A DNA stretch of 64,000 bases. Origin: Pedobacter sp. Bi126. GTDB taxonomy: Bacteria; Bacteroidota; Bacteroidia; Sphingobacteriales; Sphingobacteriaceae. The notes under the pieces are model-generated. The model had not been told where the DNA came from. It saw only the letters and a list, made by a program, of their open reading frames with translations, and did no database searches. The DNA lies in the NCBI RefSeq assembly GCF_918698245.1, contig NZ_CAKKMS010000002.1:372001-436000 (forward strand). Direction: 5' to 3'. Shown here in pieces: positions 26,019 through 34,197 of the stretch. The first letter of the stretch is position 1. Every line of letters starts with the position of its first letter. A program made the translations under genes and the position numbers.

Positions 26019-26381
26019 TTAATTTTCGGTTAAAGCACTTACTTTTTGGAGCAAATCTGCCATATTAAAGGGTTTTTCTAAATAATCGTCGGGATGGTAT
26101 TGTTGCGATGTAATATAATTTTCATCGTACCTGGCCGATGCCATAATAATAGGGATGCTCGCTGTTTCAGGATTTAACCTTAACTTTTTAAACACAGCAC
26201 GCCCATCCATCCCATTTAACATAATGTCTAGAATAATCAGATCGGGACTGAAATCTCTTATTGTTTTAAAAATATGCCGTGGCGATAGTAGTGGATAAAC
26301 TTTATAATGTTCGGTTTCTAATACATCCTGGAAAACTTCTAATACATCTGGATCATCATCCACGACCAACACTCTTTTCAA
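26019..26381 (-). CDS. Single-domain CheY-like response regulator
   Basis: 120 residues, only a receiver domain. The acidic pocket is VVDDDPD at 5-11, the phosphoacceptor aspartate lies in LIILDIMLNGMDG (about residue 52), the conserved Thr/Ser position is ASAR near 82, and the Lys in LEKPFN near 103. With no output domain it must act by protein contact or as a phosphate sink. It is followed by the barrel gene 10 bases on and preceded by the LytTR regulator gene 112 bases upstream. Confidence 0.93.
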   Translation of the reverse strand: MKRVLVVDDDPDVLEVFQDVLETEHYKVYPLLSPRHIFKTIRDFSPDLIILDIMLNGMDGRAVFKKLRLNPETASIPIIMASARYDENYITSQQYHPDDYLEKPFNMADLLQKVSALTEN

Positions 26382-26493
26382 AACAGATAAATCAATTAAT
26401 AATAAAATAGATTATCCTAATACAAAGTTTTTGACTTAATGTTTTGATTATGCCTTAAAAATTGATCCGATGCTGATGTTCGAGTATTAAAGA

Positions 26494-27252
26494 CTACATT
26501 ATGGTGCCAGGACGGGGTTTTTCCTGAAGCAAATTGTTCTTGATAAAATTTGCAAAAAGCTCTATGTATGTGCCCGAAACAGTAAATGATGTTTCGCCAG
26601 AAAGCAGTATTTTATTGCCGAGTACACTTTTGATATGCTGTTTTGCAATAACAACAGAAGGGTTAATCTGGATAAATGCTGAATGCTTTTTTAACATTTT
26701 CAAAGTCTTGGTAAAATTAGATTTTGAACTTAGAAAAGCATTTTTTGTAGTTTTAAATTGAATATCTTCCCCCATTTCTTCTATGGCAATCAATTCATTC
26801 AGCTCTATTCTTACCAAATCAGCATTTTCTCCTTGTAAGGGGATGTAAAAAAAATGATCGTCGAAAATGGAAAAAGGATGTTGTGCTTTTTTTCCAGTCG
26901 GATAGAGGTTGTTTATTGTTTTCGTAAAATGTAAAATAGAATAGGGTTTAAGCAAATAAGCATCCGCATCAACTTTAAAAGCATCAATGGCATACCGTGG
27001 GTGCGCCGTAGTGAAAACCAGGTGTTTTGTTTTTTGCCTTAATAGGGTTGCCAGTTCGATTCCGGAAAGTGAAGGCATTTCGACATCCATAAAAATAATA
27101 TCGACAGGATTAGATACCGATATTTCTGCCAGGGCTTGGAGCGGTTCAGTAAAAGTTTGGATAAGCTTTAAATCAGGCAGTTTCTCCATATATGCTATTA
27201 AACTCTCTAGGGAATGAGGGTCGTCATCAATAGCGATACAACTTATTGACAT
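26494..27252 (-). CDS. LytTR response regulator
   Basis: 252 residues. Receiver domain at 1-120: CIAIDDDPHSLESL and the phosphoacceptor D in IIFMDVEMPSLSG near 55, Lys in YLLKPYS near 104. The LytTR DNA-binding domain covers about 150-245, with LIAIEEMGEDIQF and FIQINPSVVIAKQHI. Such proteins bind short direct repeats upstream of their target genes. It lies downstream of the histidine kinase gene with 163 bases between, so it may have its own promoter as well. Confidence 0.93.
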   Translation of the reverse strand: MSISCIAIDDDPHSLESLIAYMEKLPDLKLIQTFTEPLQALAEISVSNPVDIIFMDVEMPSLSGIELATLLRQKTKHLVFTTAHPRYAIDAFKVDADAYLLKPYSILHFTKTINNLYPTGKKAQHPFSIFDDHFFYIPLQGENADLVRIELNELIAIEEMGEDIQFKTTKNAFLSSKSNFTKTLKMLKKHSAFIQINPSVVIAKQHIKSVLGNKILLSGETSFTVSGTYIELFANFIKNNLLQEKPRPGTIM

Positions 27253-27415
27253 TTTTTATAGGTTTAGTTGATGCAAATTACAATTTCAACCATTAAAATG
27301 AAAAAAAAACACATTCGAAACGGATTTTTATGTATTCGGCAAGGAAAATCAGCTTTTCTTTTGAGATTATTGTGTAATTTGAAATTTTAAACTAAAGTTA
27401 TTAAAGCAGGTTTTC

Positions 27416-28498
27416 TTATTTGATTTTAATAACCAGCATTACTTTGAAAAACTGGTCTGAATCAGTAAAGTAGCTGAATTCAACATTTTTGCCATAACTG
27501 TAAGCTAAGCGCTTCTTTATGTTTTCCAATCCAGAACTTAAGCCTGAGTTATCTTTAATTGCTTTTATTAAGTTTGAAGTTTCTATTATAAGTCGATGAT
27601 CTTTGATGCTCAAACTCACTTCGGCAGGATGTAATGGCGTAAGCAGTTCGCCATGTTTAAACATGTTTTCTACCAAAGTGGTTAATACTAAAGGAATGAT
27701 TTTAGTATTACGTATCTCGTCATCATACCAGAAACGGAGCTGTACCTGGTGATCTTTACGGAGCTGGTGCAGGTTGATGAGGTTTTCTACCTGGTTAATC
27801 TCCTCATCAAGCAAAATAAATTCTTTATCCTGATTGCTGTCAACCGAATAGCGCATCATCTCTGCAAGAGAATGAATAGCTTCTGCGGCAACCGGAGAAG
27901 AATCTTTCGCGTTCTGATAAATAAAATCTAAAGTATTAAATAACAGATGAGGCTGTATCTGTGCCTTTAAAAAGGCATTTTCCGATTTAGCTATCTGGAT
28001 AATGTTATTTAACCGTTGTTTTTCCAGGTCTTCAATCTTTTTCCGTTCTTCGAGAAAATTAAGGAGAAAATAATAACTGGTAGCGAAGCACATAAAGTAT
28101 ATGGCCCGGTAAATCGGCGCAGCAAAAAAAGCTGCATTAAATATCAGTTTAATAGGACCATTATAATCTGTATAATTAATTACGATATAATCTAAACAAA
28201 CCGTTAGTATTAAATAAGCACCTAGTTCGAGTAAAGTAAACAGAGGTAATTTCCACCATCTTTCATTAATCTTTTTCAGGGCCGAAGCCAAAACTACATG
28301 CGCGTGGAAATAAAATGTAGCGATGTTTAAGCTATAAAAAATAACATAAGTGCTCAGTGTAGAGAATCTGCCAACAAAGATGCCAATGATTATGGCCTCG
28401 TAAAATATGAATATGGTCCAACCTAAAATATGAAGTTTTTTGTCAGAAAACCAGGCTGAAATTTTGTGTAATTTGTTTTTTTTAGCGATAAGCGTCAT
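27416..28498 (-). CDS. LytS-type sensor histidine kinase
   Basis: 360 residues. Four or five membrane helices in about 20-145, a short coiled coil (LEERKKIEDLEKQRLNN) near 150-167, the His_kinase domain with the phosphorylated H184 in AQIQPHLLFNTL, and the ATPase domain with LVENMFKHGE near 287 and a G-rich SGLSSGLENIKKRL near 325. No extracytoplasmic sensing domain is evident, so the signal is probably felt in the membrane. It lies between two LytTR regulator genes and may serve both. 91 bases separate it from the upstream regulator. Confidence 0.93.
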   Translation of the reverse strand: MTLIAKKNKLHKISAWFSDKKLHILGWTIFIFYEAIIIGIFVGRFSTLSTYVIFYSLNIATFYFHAHVVLASALKKINERWWKLPLFTLLELGAYLILTVCLDYIVINYTDYNGPIKLIFNAAFFAAPIYRAIYFMCFATSYYFLLNFLEERKKIEDLEKQRLNNIIQIAKSENAFLKAQIQPHLLFNTLDFIYQNAKDSSPVAAEAIHSLAEMMRYSVDSNQDKEFILLDEEINQVENLINLHQLRKDHQVQLRFWYDDEIRNTKIIPLVLTTLVENMFKHGELLTPLHPAEVSLSIKDHRLIIETSNLIKAIKDNSGLSSGLENIKKRLAYSYGKNVEFSYFTDSDQFFKVMLVIKIK

Positions 28499-28589
28499 TG
28501 GCTAGTTGATTGAGGAACGGCTATATATGCTAAACAATAAAACCATAAGCGTTTAATTGTTTAGATAACGAAAATACTAAAAAATTAGT

Positions 28590-29330
28590 TTAAGAGCGGT
28601 TAGTTTTAATCGTTTTCTCTTTTATGTAATCCTGTATGTTCTCCCGGTAACTATTTCCAATGTTGATGGTTAAATCATTAATCATTTTTAGTGTACCGCC
28701 CTCTACTTTCTCAATGTAGTTTTTAGCAATAATAAATGAGCGGTGTGCCTGGGCAAAATTCTGATAGTCTTTTAAAATAATCTTAATCTCTGATAGTGCA
28801 ATGTATGACACAATGGTTTCGTTTAGGGTGAAAATCCTGACATAGTTTTGCAGGCTTTCTATCGCAACGATATCCGTATACCTTACCTTAATCAAATTGT
28901 TCTTCTCATTTTTATTTCTTACAAAGAAATAATCATCCTCTTTTTTAATACCAACATTCGGTAAGCTGGGGCTAAGGGGAAATAATCTGTTTATGGTCTC
29001 CGCAAAACGGGCAAAGGTATATGGTTTTAATAAATAAGCGCTTGCATTCATTTCAAAAGCTTCATAGGCATATTTAGAATGCGAAGTGGTAAAAATTAAT
29101 TTGTCTGTTTTATGCCTAATTGCTTTTGATAATTCTAATCCAGAGATCATAGGCATATCAACATCTATAAAAATAATGTCAACCTGATCTCCTGCGGTAA
29201 TTTCGTTTAATGCCTGTAATGGATCTGTATACGAGTTTATTAAATGAATGTTTGCGAGATGACTGATATATGATTTTATACCGTTGACGGCGTGAATGTC
29301 GTCATCAATTACGATACATGTTAATTTCAT
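28590..29330 (-). CDS. LytTR response regulator
   Basis: 246 residues. The receiver domain has CIVIDDDIHAVNG and the phosphoacceptor D in IIFIDVDMPMISG near 55, with Lys in YLLKPYT near 104. The LytTR domain spans about 142-240: VAIESLQNYVRIF, FAQAHRSFIIAKNYIEKVEG. Its receiver closely resembles that of the regulator at 26494 (for instance NASAYLLKPY against DADAYLLKPY), suggesting an old duplication. It is the first gene of the cluster. The 288 bases upstream to the next gene show no motif I can name. Confidence 0.93.
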   Translation of the reverse strand: MKLTCIVIDDDIHAVNGIKSYISHLANIHLINSYTDPLQALNEITAGDQVDIIFIDVDMPMISGLELSKAIRHKTDKLIFTTSHSKYAYEAFEMNASAYLLKPYTFARFAETINRLFPLSPSLPNVGIKKEDDYFFVRNKNEKNNLIKVRYTDIVAIESLQNYVRIFTLNETIVSYIALSEIKIILKDYQNFAQAHRSFIIAKNYIEKVEGGTLKMINDLTINIGNSYRENIQDYIKEKTIKTNRS

Positions 29331-29618
29331 TAGGTATGTTTTAAGGTTAAACGAAATTATAGGTTGCTTTTTAAATAAAGAAATTATTTTAGGTCTGCAA
29401 CGATGTTTAGTTGGTTTTTGTAGTAAATATGATACGTATATGTTTTTTTATGCAAGAAACATGATCAGCGAAAACCGACGATGAAAGGCTTTTATAAAAA
29501 GAATAAAACAATTTTATTTAATTACTTGTATAACAATATATTGCATTTTGAATCGTAGTTATTAATAGATATATTTAATAACCCAATAATCATCCCTAAT
29601 TACCTAAAACAATATCCC
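29331..29618. other. Divergent spacer without recognised features
   Basis: AT-rich, divergent between the LytTR regulator at 28590 and the small protein at 29619. Several poly-A and poly-T runs and near -7 boxes are present but none at a convincing spacing. I see no RNA gene or palindrome of note. Confidence 0.3.
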
Positions 29619-29894
29619 ATGAAAAATAGAACCCGCACCGCCAATAGATTAAACGTGTCTATTACCAAAAAGGTTATTGAACTGCAGGAGCAAGGTTACG
29701 ACTGTGATTTTCTGCTACTGGCTAATGGTAGTTTACATTGCATGCAAACCAACTTAAGCTATCCGCTAAGTACGGTTGCTATTAAACAAAGGGAACATGG
29801 CTACGATTTCTTTAGCCATTCTTATAAAAATGTGCATACCATCGAAACAGGTAACGGCGAAAGAGGTGTATTGCTTACCGAAAAGGTGTTTTAA
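29619..29894 (+). CDS. Small hypothetical protein (Bacteroidota family with GYxxDFxLL motif)
   Basis: 91 residues, basic N-terminus KNRTRTANRLNVS, then ELQEQGYDCDFLLLANGSLHC and GYDFFSHSY. The pattern of an alpha helix followed by GY-x2-DF-x2-L and CMQTN resembles the short proteins that databases sometimes call phosphoribosylpyrophosphate synthetase-like without good reason. No enzymatic motif is visible. It lies between the LytTR cluster and the CarH-like gene; it ends 175 bases before the latter, and its operator is unrelated. Function unknown. Confidence 0.6.
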   Translation: MKNRTRTANRLNVSITKKVIELQEQGYDCDFLLLANGSLHCMQTNLSYPLSTVAIKQREHGYDFFSHSYKNVHTIETGNGERGVLLTEKVF

Positions 29895-30031
29895 CCGGTT
29901 ACTTTATGCCTTTAATCAGTAGTTAAAATTTACTGCGTTTAGCAGGTATTTCATGCGAACTTAATGATTACGATGCATACAATATCAGACGATATATTTA
30001 GGGCATTTTAGTAAAAACTTTTTTTTCTTCT

Positions 30032-30067
30032 TTTTGTTTAAATTTTATTGAATATATTTAAACAAAA
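30032..30067. promoter_or_regulatory. Perfect 12-bp-arm palindrome, likely operator of the CarH-like gene
   Basis: TTTTGTTTAAAT (30032-30043) and ATTTAAACAAAA (30056-30067) are exact inverted copies with a 12-base spacer, ending two bases before the ATG at 30070. TTTG at 30033-30036 and TATATTTA at 30053-30060 could be a -33/-7 promoter embedded in it, with 16 bases between. This is the best single candidate for a binding site of the encoded MerR-type regulator. Confidence 0.75.
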
Positions 30068-30069
30068 TA

Positions 30070-30972
30070 ATGACTTATTCTATTTCAGATCTTGAACAGC
30101 TTTCGGGCATCCATTCTCATACCATCAGGATCTGGGAGCAGCGGTACAATGCACTGAGTCCGATGCGATCTCAAGGGAATACGCGTTTATATGATGATAA
30201 GCAGCTCCGAAGACTATTAAACATCGTAAGCTTAAATAAAAGCGGTTTAAAAATTTCTAAAATCTGCAGCCTTTCTGATGAAGCGATTGATAAATTGCTC
30301 GACCAACAGTTCTCATATCCTACTGATGATGAGCAGGCAGATTATGTTTCGCAACTTATTAGGCATGGTTTGGCTTTTGATGAGCACTCATTTAATCATT
30401 TAATTGATCAAAGCATTGATCAGTTGGGACTTTCAGATTGCTACCGGAAAATAATGTATCCATTGTTGGTCCGTTTGGGCTTAATGTGGCGAAAAGACGA
30501 TATTTGCCCTGCACACGAGCATTTTTTATCAAACATTATCCGTCAAAAAATATTTACTCATATCAATAATCTTCCTTTAACAAGGCATGCTGGCGAAAGC
30601 TGGCTTCTTTTTTTACCGGAAGACGAGGATCATGATATTGGGCTGCTTTTTGCCAGTTATATGCTGAGGATGCACCATCATCAAGTTATTTTCTTAGGAA
30701 GCAAAGTTCCGTTGGATTCAATTAAGCGGATATTTTCCACATTAAATGTAGGCCATGTTTTGCTTTTTATGATAAAGTCAAGATCAGAACCTAGCGCGCA
30801 AAAATACGTAGATGAATTGTCTGAAATATGCTCATCCGCTAAGATCCATCTTGCCGGAAATAGTGAGGTAATCAGTAAACTAAACAATATCGAGCACATC
30901 AACTGGTTTAAAACGCTCGATGAATTTGAAAAAACAATACAATACCCTGTTTTACATGAAAGAAATTTTTGA
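30070..30972 (+). CDS. CarH/LitR-like MerR regulator with B12-binding light-sensing domain
   Basis: 300 residues. MerR winged helix at 1-70 (YSISDLEQLSGIHSHTIRIW), a four-helix cap with W140-x9-E150-H151 (the CarH W-x9-EH signature), then a cobalamin-binding Rossmann domain with E186-x-H188-xx-G191, the ExHxxG motif whose His ligates cobalt. In CarH, adenosylcobalamin-bound tetramers repress carotenoid genes in the dark and fall apart in light. crtB and idi follow at once, fitting that role. The C-terminal part overlaps the crtB start by 17 bases. Light response is an inference from motifs and context. Confidence 0.88.
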   Translation: MTYSISDLEQLSGIHSHTIRIWEQRYNALSPMRSQGNTRLYDDKQLRRLLNIVSLNKSGLKISKICSLSDEAIDKLLDQQFSYPTDDEQADYVSQLIRHGLAFDEHSFNHLIDQSIDQLGLSDCYRKIMYPLLVRLGLMWRKDDICPAHEHFLSNIIRQKIFTHINNLPLTRHAGESWLLFLPEDEDHDIGLLFASYMLRMHHHQVIFLGSKVPLDSIKRIFSTLNVGHVLLFMIKSRSEPSAQKYVDELSEICSSAKIHLAGNSEVISKLNNIEHINWFKTLDEFEKTIQYPVLHERNF

Positions 30973-31792
30973 TCAACTATCTGCCAATTGTAGCCGGCTT
31001 ACCACTAAGTTGTATAGTACCAGCTTTTCTTATGGTATTTATTTTCTTGGTAAAGAACTGCGTCAACCCATACACTCCATTTATGGCTTTGTACGTTTAG
31101 CAGATGAAATTGTAGATAGTTTCCATCAGTATGACAAGAATTTTTTATTAGAAAAATTTAAGAACGATACTTTCGAAGCCATTAGCCTGGGTATTAGTTT
31201 AAACCCCATTTTAAATTCATTCCAAAGGGTTGTAAATCAATATCAGATAGATCAGGAGCTGATTGTTCTTTTTCTGAGGAGTATGGAGATGGATCTTTCT
31301 ACGCAAGAATATACACCAGAACTTTACAACGAATATATTTTAGGCTCCGCAGAAGTGGTGGGTTTGATGTGTTTAAAGGTTTTTACCAATGGCAATATTG
31401 CAGATTACGAACAATTGAAACCTTACGCCATGAAATTGGGCTCTGCATTTCAGAAGGTTAATTTTTTGAGGGATGTGAAAGCTGATCATCAAACACTTAG
31501 TCGAAATTATTTTCCCAATGTTAATTTAGCCCTATTCTGCGATCGTCAAAAAAAAGAAATCGAAGAAGAAATTGAAGCCGAATTTGCAATGGCCTTAACT
31601 GGTATTAAGCAGTTGCCTACAGCATCCAGAAATGGCGTATATTTGTCCTATATCTATTACAAAAAGTTATTTGCTAAGATAAAGCGCTTAAGTGCTGAAA
31701 AAGTCATGACTGAAAGGATAAGAATTTCGAACACGCGTAAAGTTGGTTTGATGTTTGGTTCTATTATCCGTAATAAGTTAAATGTAATTTAA
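30956..31792 (+). CDS. crtB: Phytoene/squalene synthase family protein (phytoene synthase)
   Basis: Condenses two GGPP (or FPP) head to head; with this neighbourhood phytoene is likely. 278 residues from the ATG at 30956; longer frame from 30920 is not needed. Two aspartate-rich Mg-diphosphate motifs are intact: D50EIVD54 in RLADEIVDSF and D173VKAD177 in NFLRDVKADHQ. It overlaps the regulator gene by 17 bases and abuts idi with no gap, so the three are one operon. No crtI desaturase or later carotenoid gene is in the window; it must be elsewhere. Confidence 0.9.
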   Translation: MKEIFDQLSANCSRLTTKLYSTSFSYGIYFLGKELRQPIHSIYGFVRLADEIVDSFHQYDKNFLLEKFKNDTFEAISLGISLNPILNSFQRVVNQYQIDQELIVLFLRSMEMDLSTQEYTPELYNEYILGSAEVVGLMCLKVFTNGNIADYEQLKPYAMKLGSAFQKVNFLRDVKADHQTLSRNYFPNVNLALFCDRQKKEIEEEIEAEFAMALTGIKQLPTASRNGVYLSYIYYKKLFAKIKRLSAEKVMTERIRISNTRKVGLMFGSIIRNKLNVI

Positions 31793-32335
31793 ATGGAAGA
31801 ACAAGTTATTCTGGTTGATGAGGAGGATGTGCCAAAAGGACAGATGGATAAAATGGAAGCGCACGAGAAAGGTGTATTGCACCGTGCCTTTTCTGTTTTT
31901 ATTTTTAATTCTAAACGCGAATTATTACTGCAGCAGAGAGCAATAAGCAAATATCATTCTGCAGGTTTATGGACAAATACCTGTTGCAGTCATCCTCGGA
32001 TTGGAGAAAGTAATATCCATGCTGCAAAAAGGAGATTGATGGAAGAAATGGGGATGGACTGTGAATTGAACTATCTATTTAAATTTACCTACAAGGCAAT
32101 ATTTGAAGATGGATTAACGGAACACGAGGTTGATCATGTTTTTTTTGGCATGAGTGATGAACTACCGGTTATAAATCCCGATGAAGTAGAAGCCTTTAAG
32201 TATATGGATTTGCATACGCTAACACAGGATATTGTGGTTAATCCGAGTGCCTATACGCCGTGGTTAAGAATCTGCTTGGATAAAGTTGTAGCGCACGTAT
32301 CAACGGCTAAAACAAAAAACGGGCATACAGCCTAA
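31793..32335 (+). CDS. idi: Isopentenyl-diphosphate delta-isomerase, type I
   Basis: Interconverts IPP and DMAPP. 180 residues. A Nudix-fold enzyme: active-site Cys in TNTCCSHPRIGE (C64/C65, H67), the Glu region LTEHEVDHVF with E110, H111 and E112, and the metal-binding RLMEEMGMDC. Starts on the base after the crtB stop. The presence of idi with crtB under a light regulator suggests that IPP/DMAPP balance is adjusted together with carotenoid output, drawing on the MEP pathway to which IspD at 13897 belongs. Confidence 0.94.
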   Translation: MEEQVILVDEEDVPKGQMDKMEAHEKGVLHRAFSVFIFNSKRELLLQQRAISKYHSAGLWTNTCCSHPRIGESNIHAAKRRLMEEMGMDCELNYLFKFTYKAIFEDGLTEHEVDHVFFGMSDELPVINPDEVEAFKYMDLHTLTQDIVVNPSAYTPWLRICLDKVVAHVSTAKTKNGHTA

Positions 32336-32354
32336 GCCATATACCCGTATCTAA
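32317..32354 (-). terminator. Terminator-like hairpin at the idi 3' end
   Basis: ACGGGTAT and ATGCCCGT (read on minus) can pair around a 12-base loop and are followed by TTTTTT on the minus strand. It overlaps the last codons of idi and would work for minus-strand transcripts from the glycosylase region; on the plus strand the T-run is missing. Confidence 0.5.
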
Positions 32355-32529
32355 ATTAACGCTCTCGAGGACAAATATAGGACTAGTTTAGAAAATTCCT
32401 AAAAGATTAACATTTCTTTTACTTTAAGATTATAGTTTGTTGTTTTGATAAAAGATGTGCAATAATTTAAATGCTTAACATTTAGTGGTTTATATTTCTG
32501 AGTGGAAATTTTAAGCCGAAAAAATATTT

Positions 32530-33267
32530 CTAGCTAGCGTATAGTTTTTGGCATTTTTTACAGAAATAAGTTTGCCGGTGTGTTTTTCCGATTTCCTTTT
32601 TCTCGATTTTATGTTTAAGTGGGCACTCTTTCTTACTATATACTTCCCAATGCTTACCTAATGTATTTTCCTTTTTCCACTTTAAAAAATCAAAACTATA
32701 ATTTCTGGCTTCCTTAACCAGTGCCTTTAATTTTGCAGGTGGCAAATTTTCAATTTTGGTTAAGGGATGTATACGGGTACGGTATAAGACCTCGTTTTTA
32801 ATAATATTACCCACTCCACTAAAAATCTGCTGATCCAGCAATACATCGCAAACCAATGCCTGGGGTTTTTCTTTTAACTTTTTAATAGCTGCATTGCTGT
32901 CCCACTCATCAGCCATTACGTCGTTTTCCCAGTGGTAATGTTTTTTAACGTTTCCTTCCAGGAGGTCAACTTTGCAGGTATAAAAGTTTAACTCATCTTT
33001 TTTAAAGATGAGTCCCAATTTTAATGGCGCTTTTTTACACTCATTAATTAAATAACTTCCAAATAACATAAAATGAATACGGATTGTGAAATCGTTAAAA
33101 CAGATCAGGAAATGTTTACCCCAACTCTTAAAATCCTGGATCTTTTCATGAAGCAATCTATCCTTGTCGAAATTTGCATTGCCTGCTACTTCCAGTACCT
33201 CCGGTTTACCCAAATGGAGCGCTTTGATTAAATCTTTTAGTATTACTATTGATGGACCTTCGGGCAT
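32530..33267 (-). CDS. Fpg/Nei-family DNA glycosylase (endonuclease VIII-like)
   Basis: 245 residues. The N-terminus MPEGPSIVIL carries the catalytic Pro1 and Glu2 after Met removal; KSWGKHFLICF has the conserved Lys; the helix-two-turn-helix LVCDVLLDQQIFSGVGNIIKNEVLYR follows; and the C-terminal zinc finger is CPLKHKIEKKEIGKTHR and CKKCQ. It excises oxidised bases in base excision repair. It lies one base after the KTSC gene on the same strand, so both are co-transcribed. Confidence 0.92.
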   Translation of the reverse strand: MPEGPSIVILKDLIKALHLGKPEVLEVAGNANFDKDRLLHEKIQDFKSWGKHFLICFNDFTIRIHFMLFGSYLINECKKAPLKLGLIFKKDELNFYTCKVDLLEGNVKKHYHWENDVMADEWDSNAAIKKLKEKPQALVCDVLLDQQIFSGVGNIIKNEVLYRTRIHPLTKIENLPPAKLKALVKEARNYSFDFLKWKKENTLGKHWEVYSKKECPLKHKIEKKEIGKTHRQTYFCKKCQKLYAS

Positions 33268-33268
33268 A

Positions 33269-33472
33269 TCATTCTTCTTCTAGTTTCTGGAATTTAAATT
33301 TATCCTTAATGTGACGGTTAAAATATCTTCCTTTCGATCCGGAAGCCTTTAACATCTTGTAAATTTTTTCTGGGACCTCTTTATATTGATAAATCATATC
33401 GGTTACAAAGATGATTTTCAATGTTTCTGTAGCTGCATCATAACTAAAATATTTGATTACTGATGATGGCAT
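33269..33472 (-). CDS. KTSC domain protein
   Basis: 67 residues. MPSSVIKYFSYDAATETLKIIF at the start and YQYKEVPEKIYKMLKASGSKGRYFNRHIKDKF are the KTSC pattern, named after a domain also fused to lysyl-tRNA synthetases. No enzymatic motif is present. The gene is one base from the Nei-like glycosylase, so a role with DNA or RNA repair can be suggested but not shown. Confidence 0.88.
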   Translation of the reverse strand: MPSSVIKYFSYDAATETLKIIFVTDMIYQYKEVPEKIYKMLKASGSKGRYFNRHIKDKFKFQKLEEE

Positions 33473-33516
33473 AATATTAAATTATACCTTAAAAACAGCT
33501 ACTGTTACAAATGGTT

Positions 33517-33897
33517 TCAATCGTTTTTGAGTGCTGATTCTTCCCGTTGAGCTTTAATCTTTTCCTTTTTCAGATCGATACGGATAATATTATATAAACT
33601 CATATAAACATTTGCTACCCATATTATCGAAAAGAAAGAAATAAGGTAACCACGCCAATCAGGGTAAAGTAAGGTGAATTTGGTAATAAAAAGCAGTATC
33701 GCGGTTACATAATGACTGAAGCAATATTCGCATGTAAAAACATAAAAAAACTTTCTTTTTGCCAGTTGATCGCAGTTTTTAGAACGGTTTACACAGAATT
33801 CACGTGCTTCTTTGAAAATTTCTTCTTTTGTAACTGTCCATGCGACGCAAGCTACGGGTAAGGCCATAATGAAAAGATAATAGATGTGTGCTTCCAT
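33517..33897 (-). CDS. Membrane protein with CxxC loop, unknown
   Basis: 126 residues from the ATG at 33897 (a longer frame to 33924 adds 9 residues). Helix at about 4-18, a basic stretch, the motif FTCEYCFSHYV, a helix at about 60-82 and another near 90-112, then a lysine-rich cytoplasmic tail. The C-x2-C pair resembles DUF1360-like membrane proteins. It precedes the KTSC-Nei pair on the same strand by 45 bases. Function unknown. Confidence 0.6.
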   Translation of the reverse strand: MEAHIYYLFIMALPVACVAWTVTKEEIFKEAREFCVNRSKNCDQLAKRKFFYVFTCEYCFSHYVTAILLFITKFTLLYPDWRGYLISFFSIIWVANVYMSLYNIIRIDLKKEKIKAQREESALKND

Positions 33898-34008
33898 AGT
33901 AATTAAATCAGGGTATAAATACAACCTTAAACCATTGAAAATGTTTATTAAGCGATAAACATTTTGATTATATTTATGTTAATTAAAATATATCTAATTA
34001 TTAGTTTT

Positions 34009-34197
34009 ATGGAAAGATCAGAAATCATATCTCTACTTGAGGTAATCAATCAACAGGTTAGTTCTTCGGTTTTAGGTGGGATGGAAGAAGAATATGAAGA
34101 ATTAGAAAGCATGGGCCTGATTAAAATTAACCGCGATTCGGTACAATGGTCGTCTGCTATGACGCCTGCAGGAAATGCATATTTAGGACACGATTAG
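34009..34197 (+). CDS. Small hypothetical protein
   Basis: 62 residues from the ATG at 34009; a longer frame starts at 33964. MERSEIISLLEVINQQVSSS, then an acidic EEEYEELE and MTPAGNAYLG at the end, which recalls a small winged-helix remnant without being a clear member of any family. It stands alone between a membrane protein gene on the other strand and the repeat-rich gap. Confidence 0.4.
   Translation: MERSEIISLLEVINQQVSSSVLGGMEEEYEELESMGLIKINRDSVQWSSAMTPAGNAYLGHD

Noticed and set aside
30920..30955. Longer N-terminus for crtB
   Set aside because: Twelve extra residues overlap the regulator gene further and are not part of the family; the ATG at 30956 fits.
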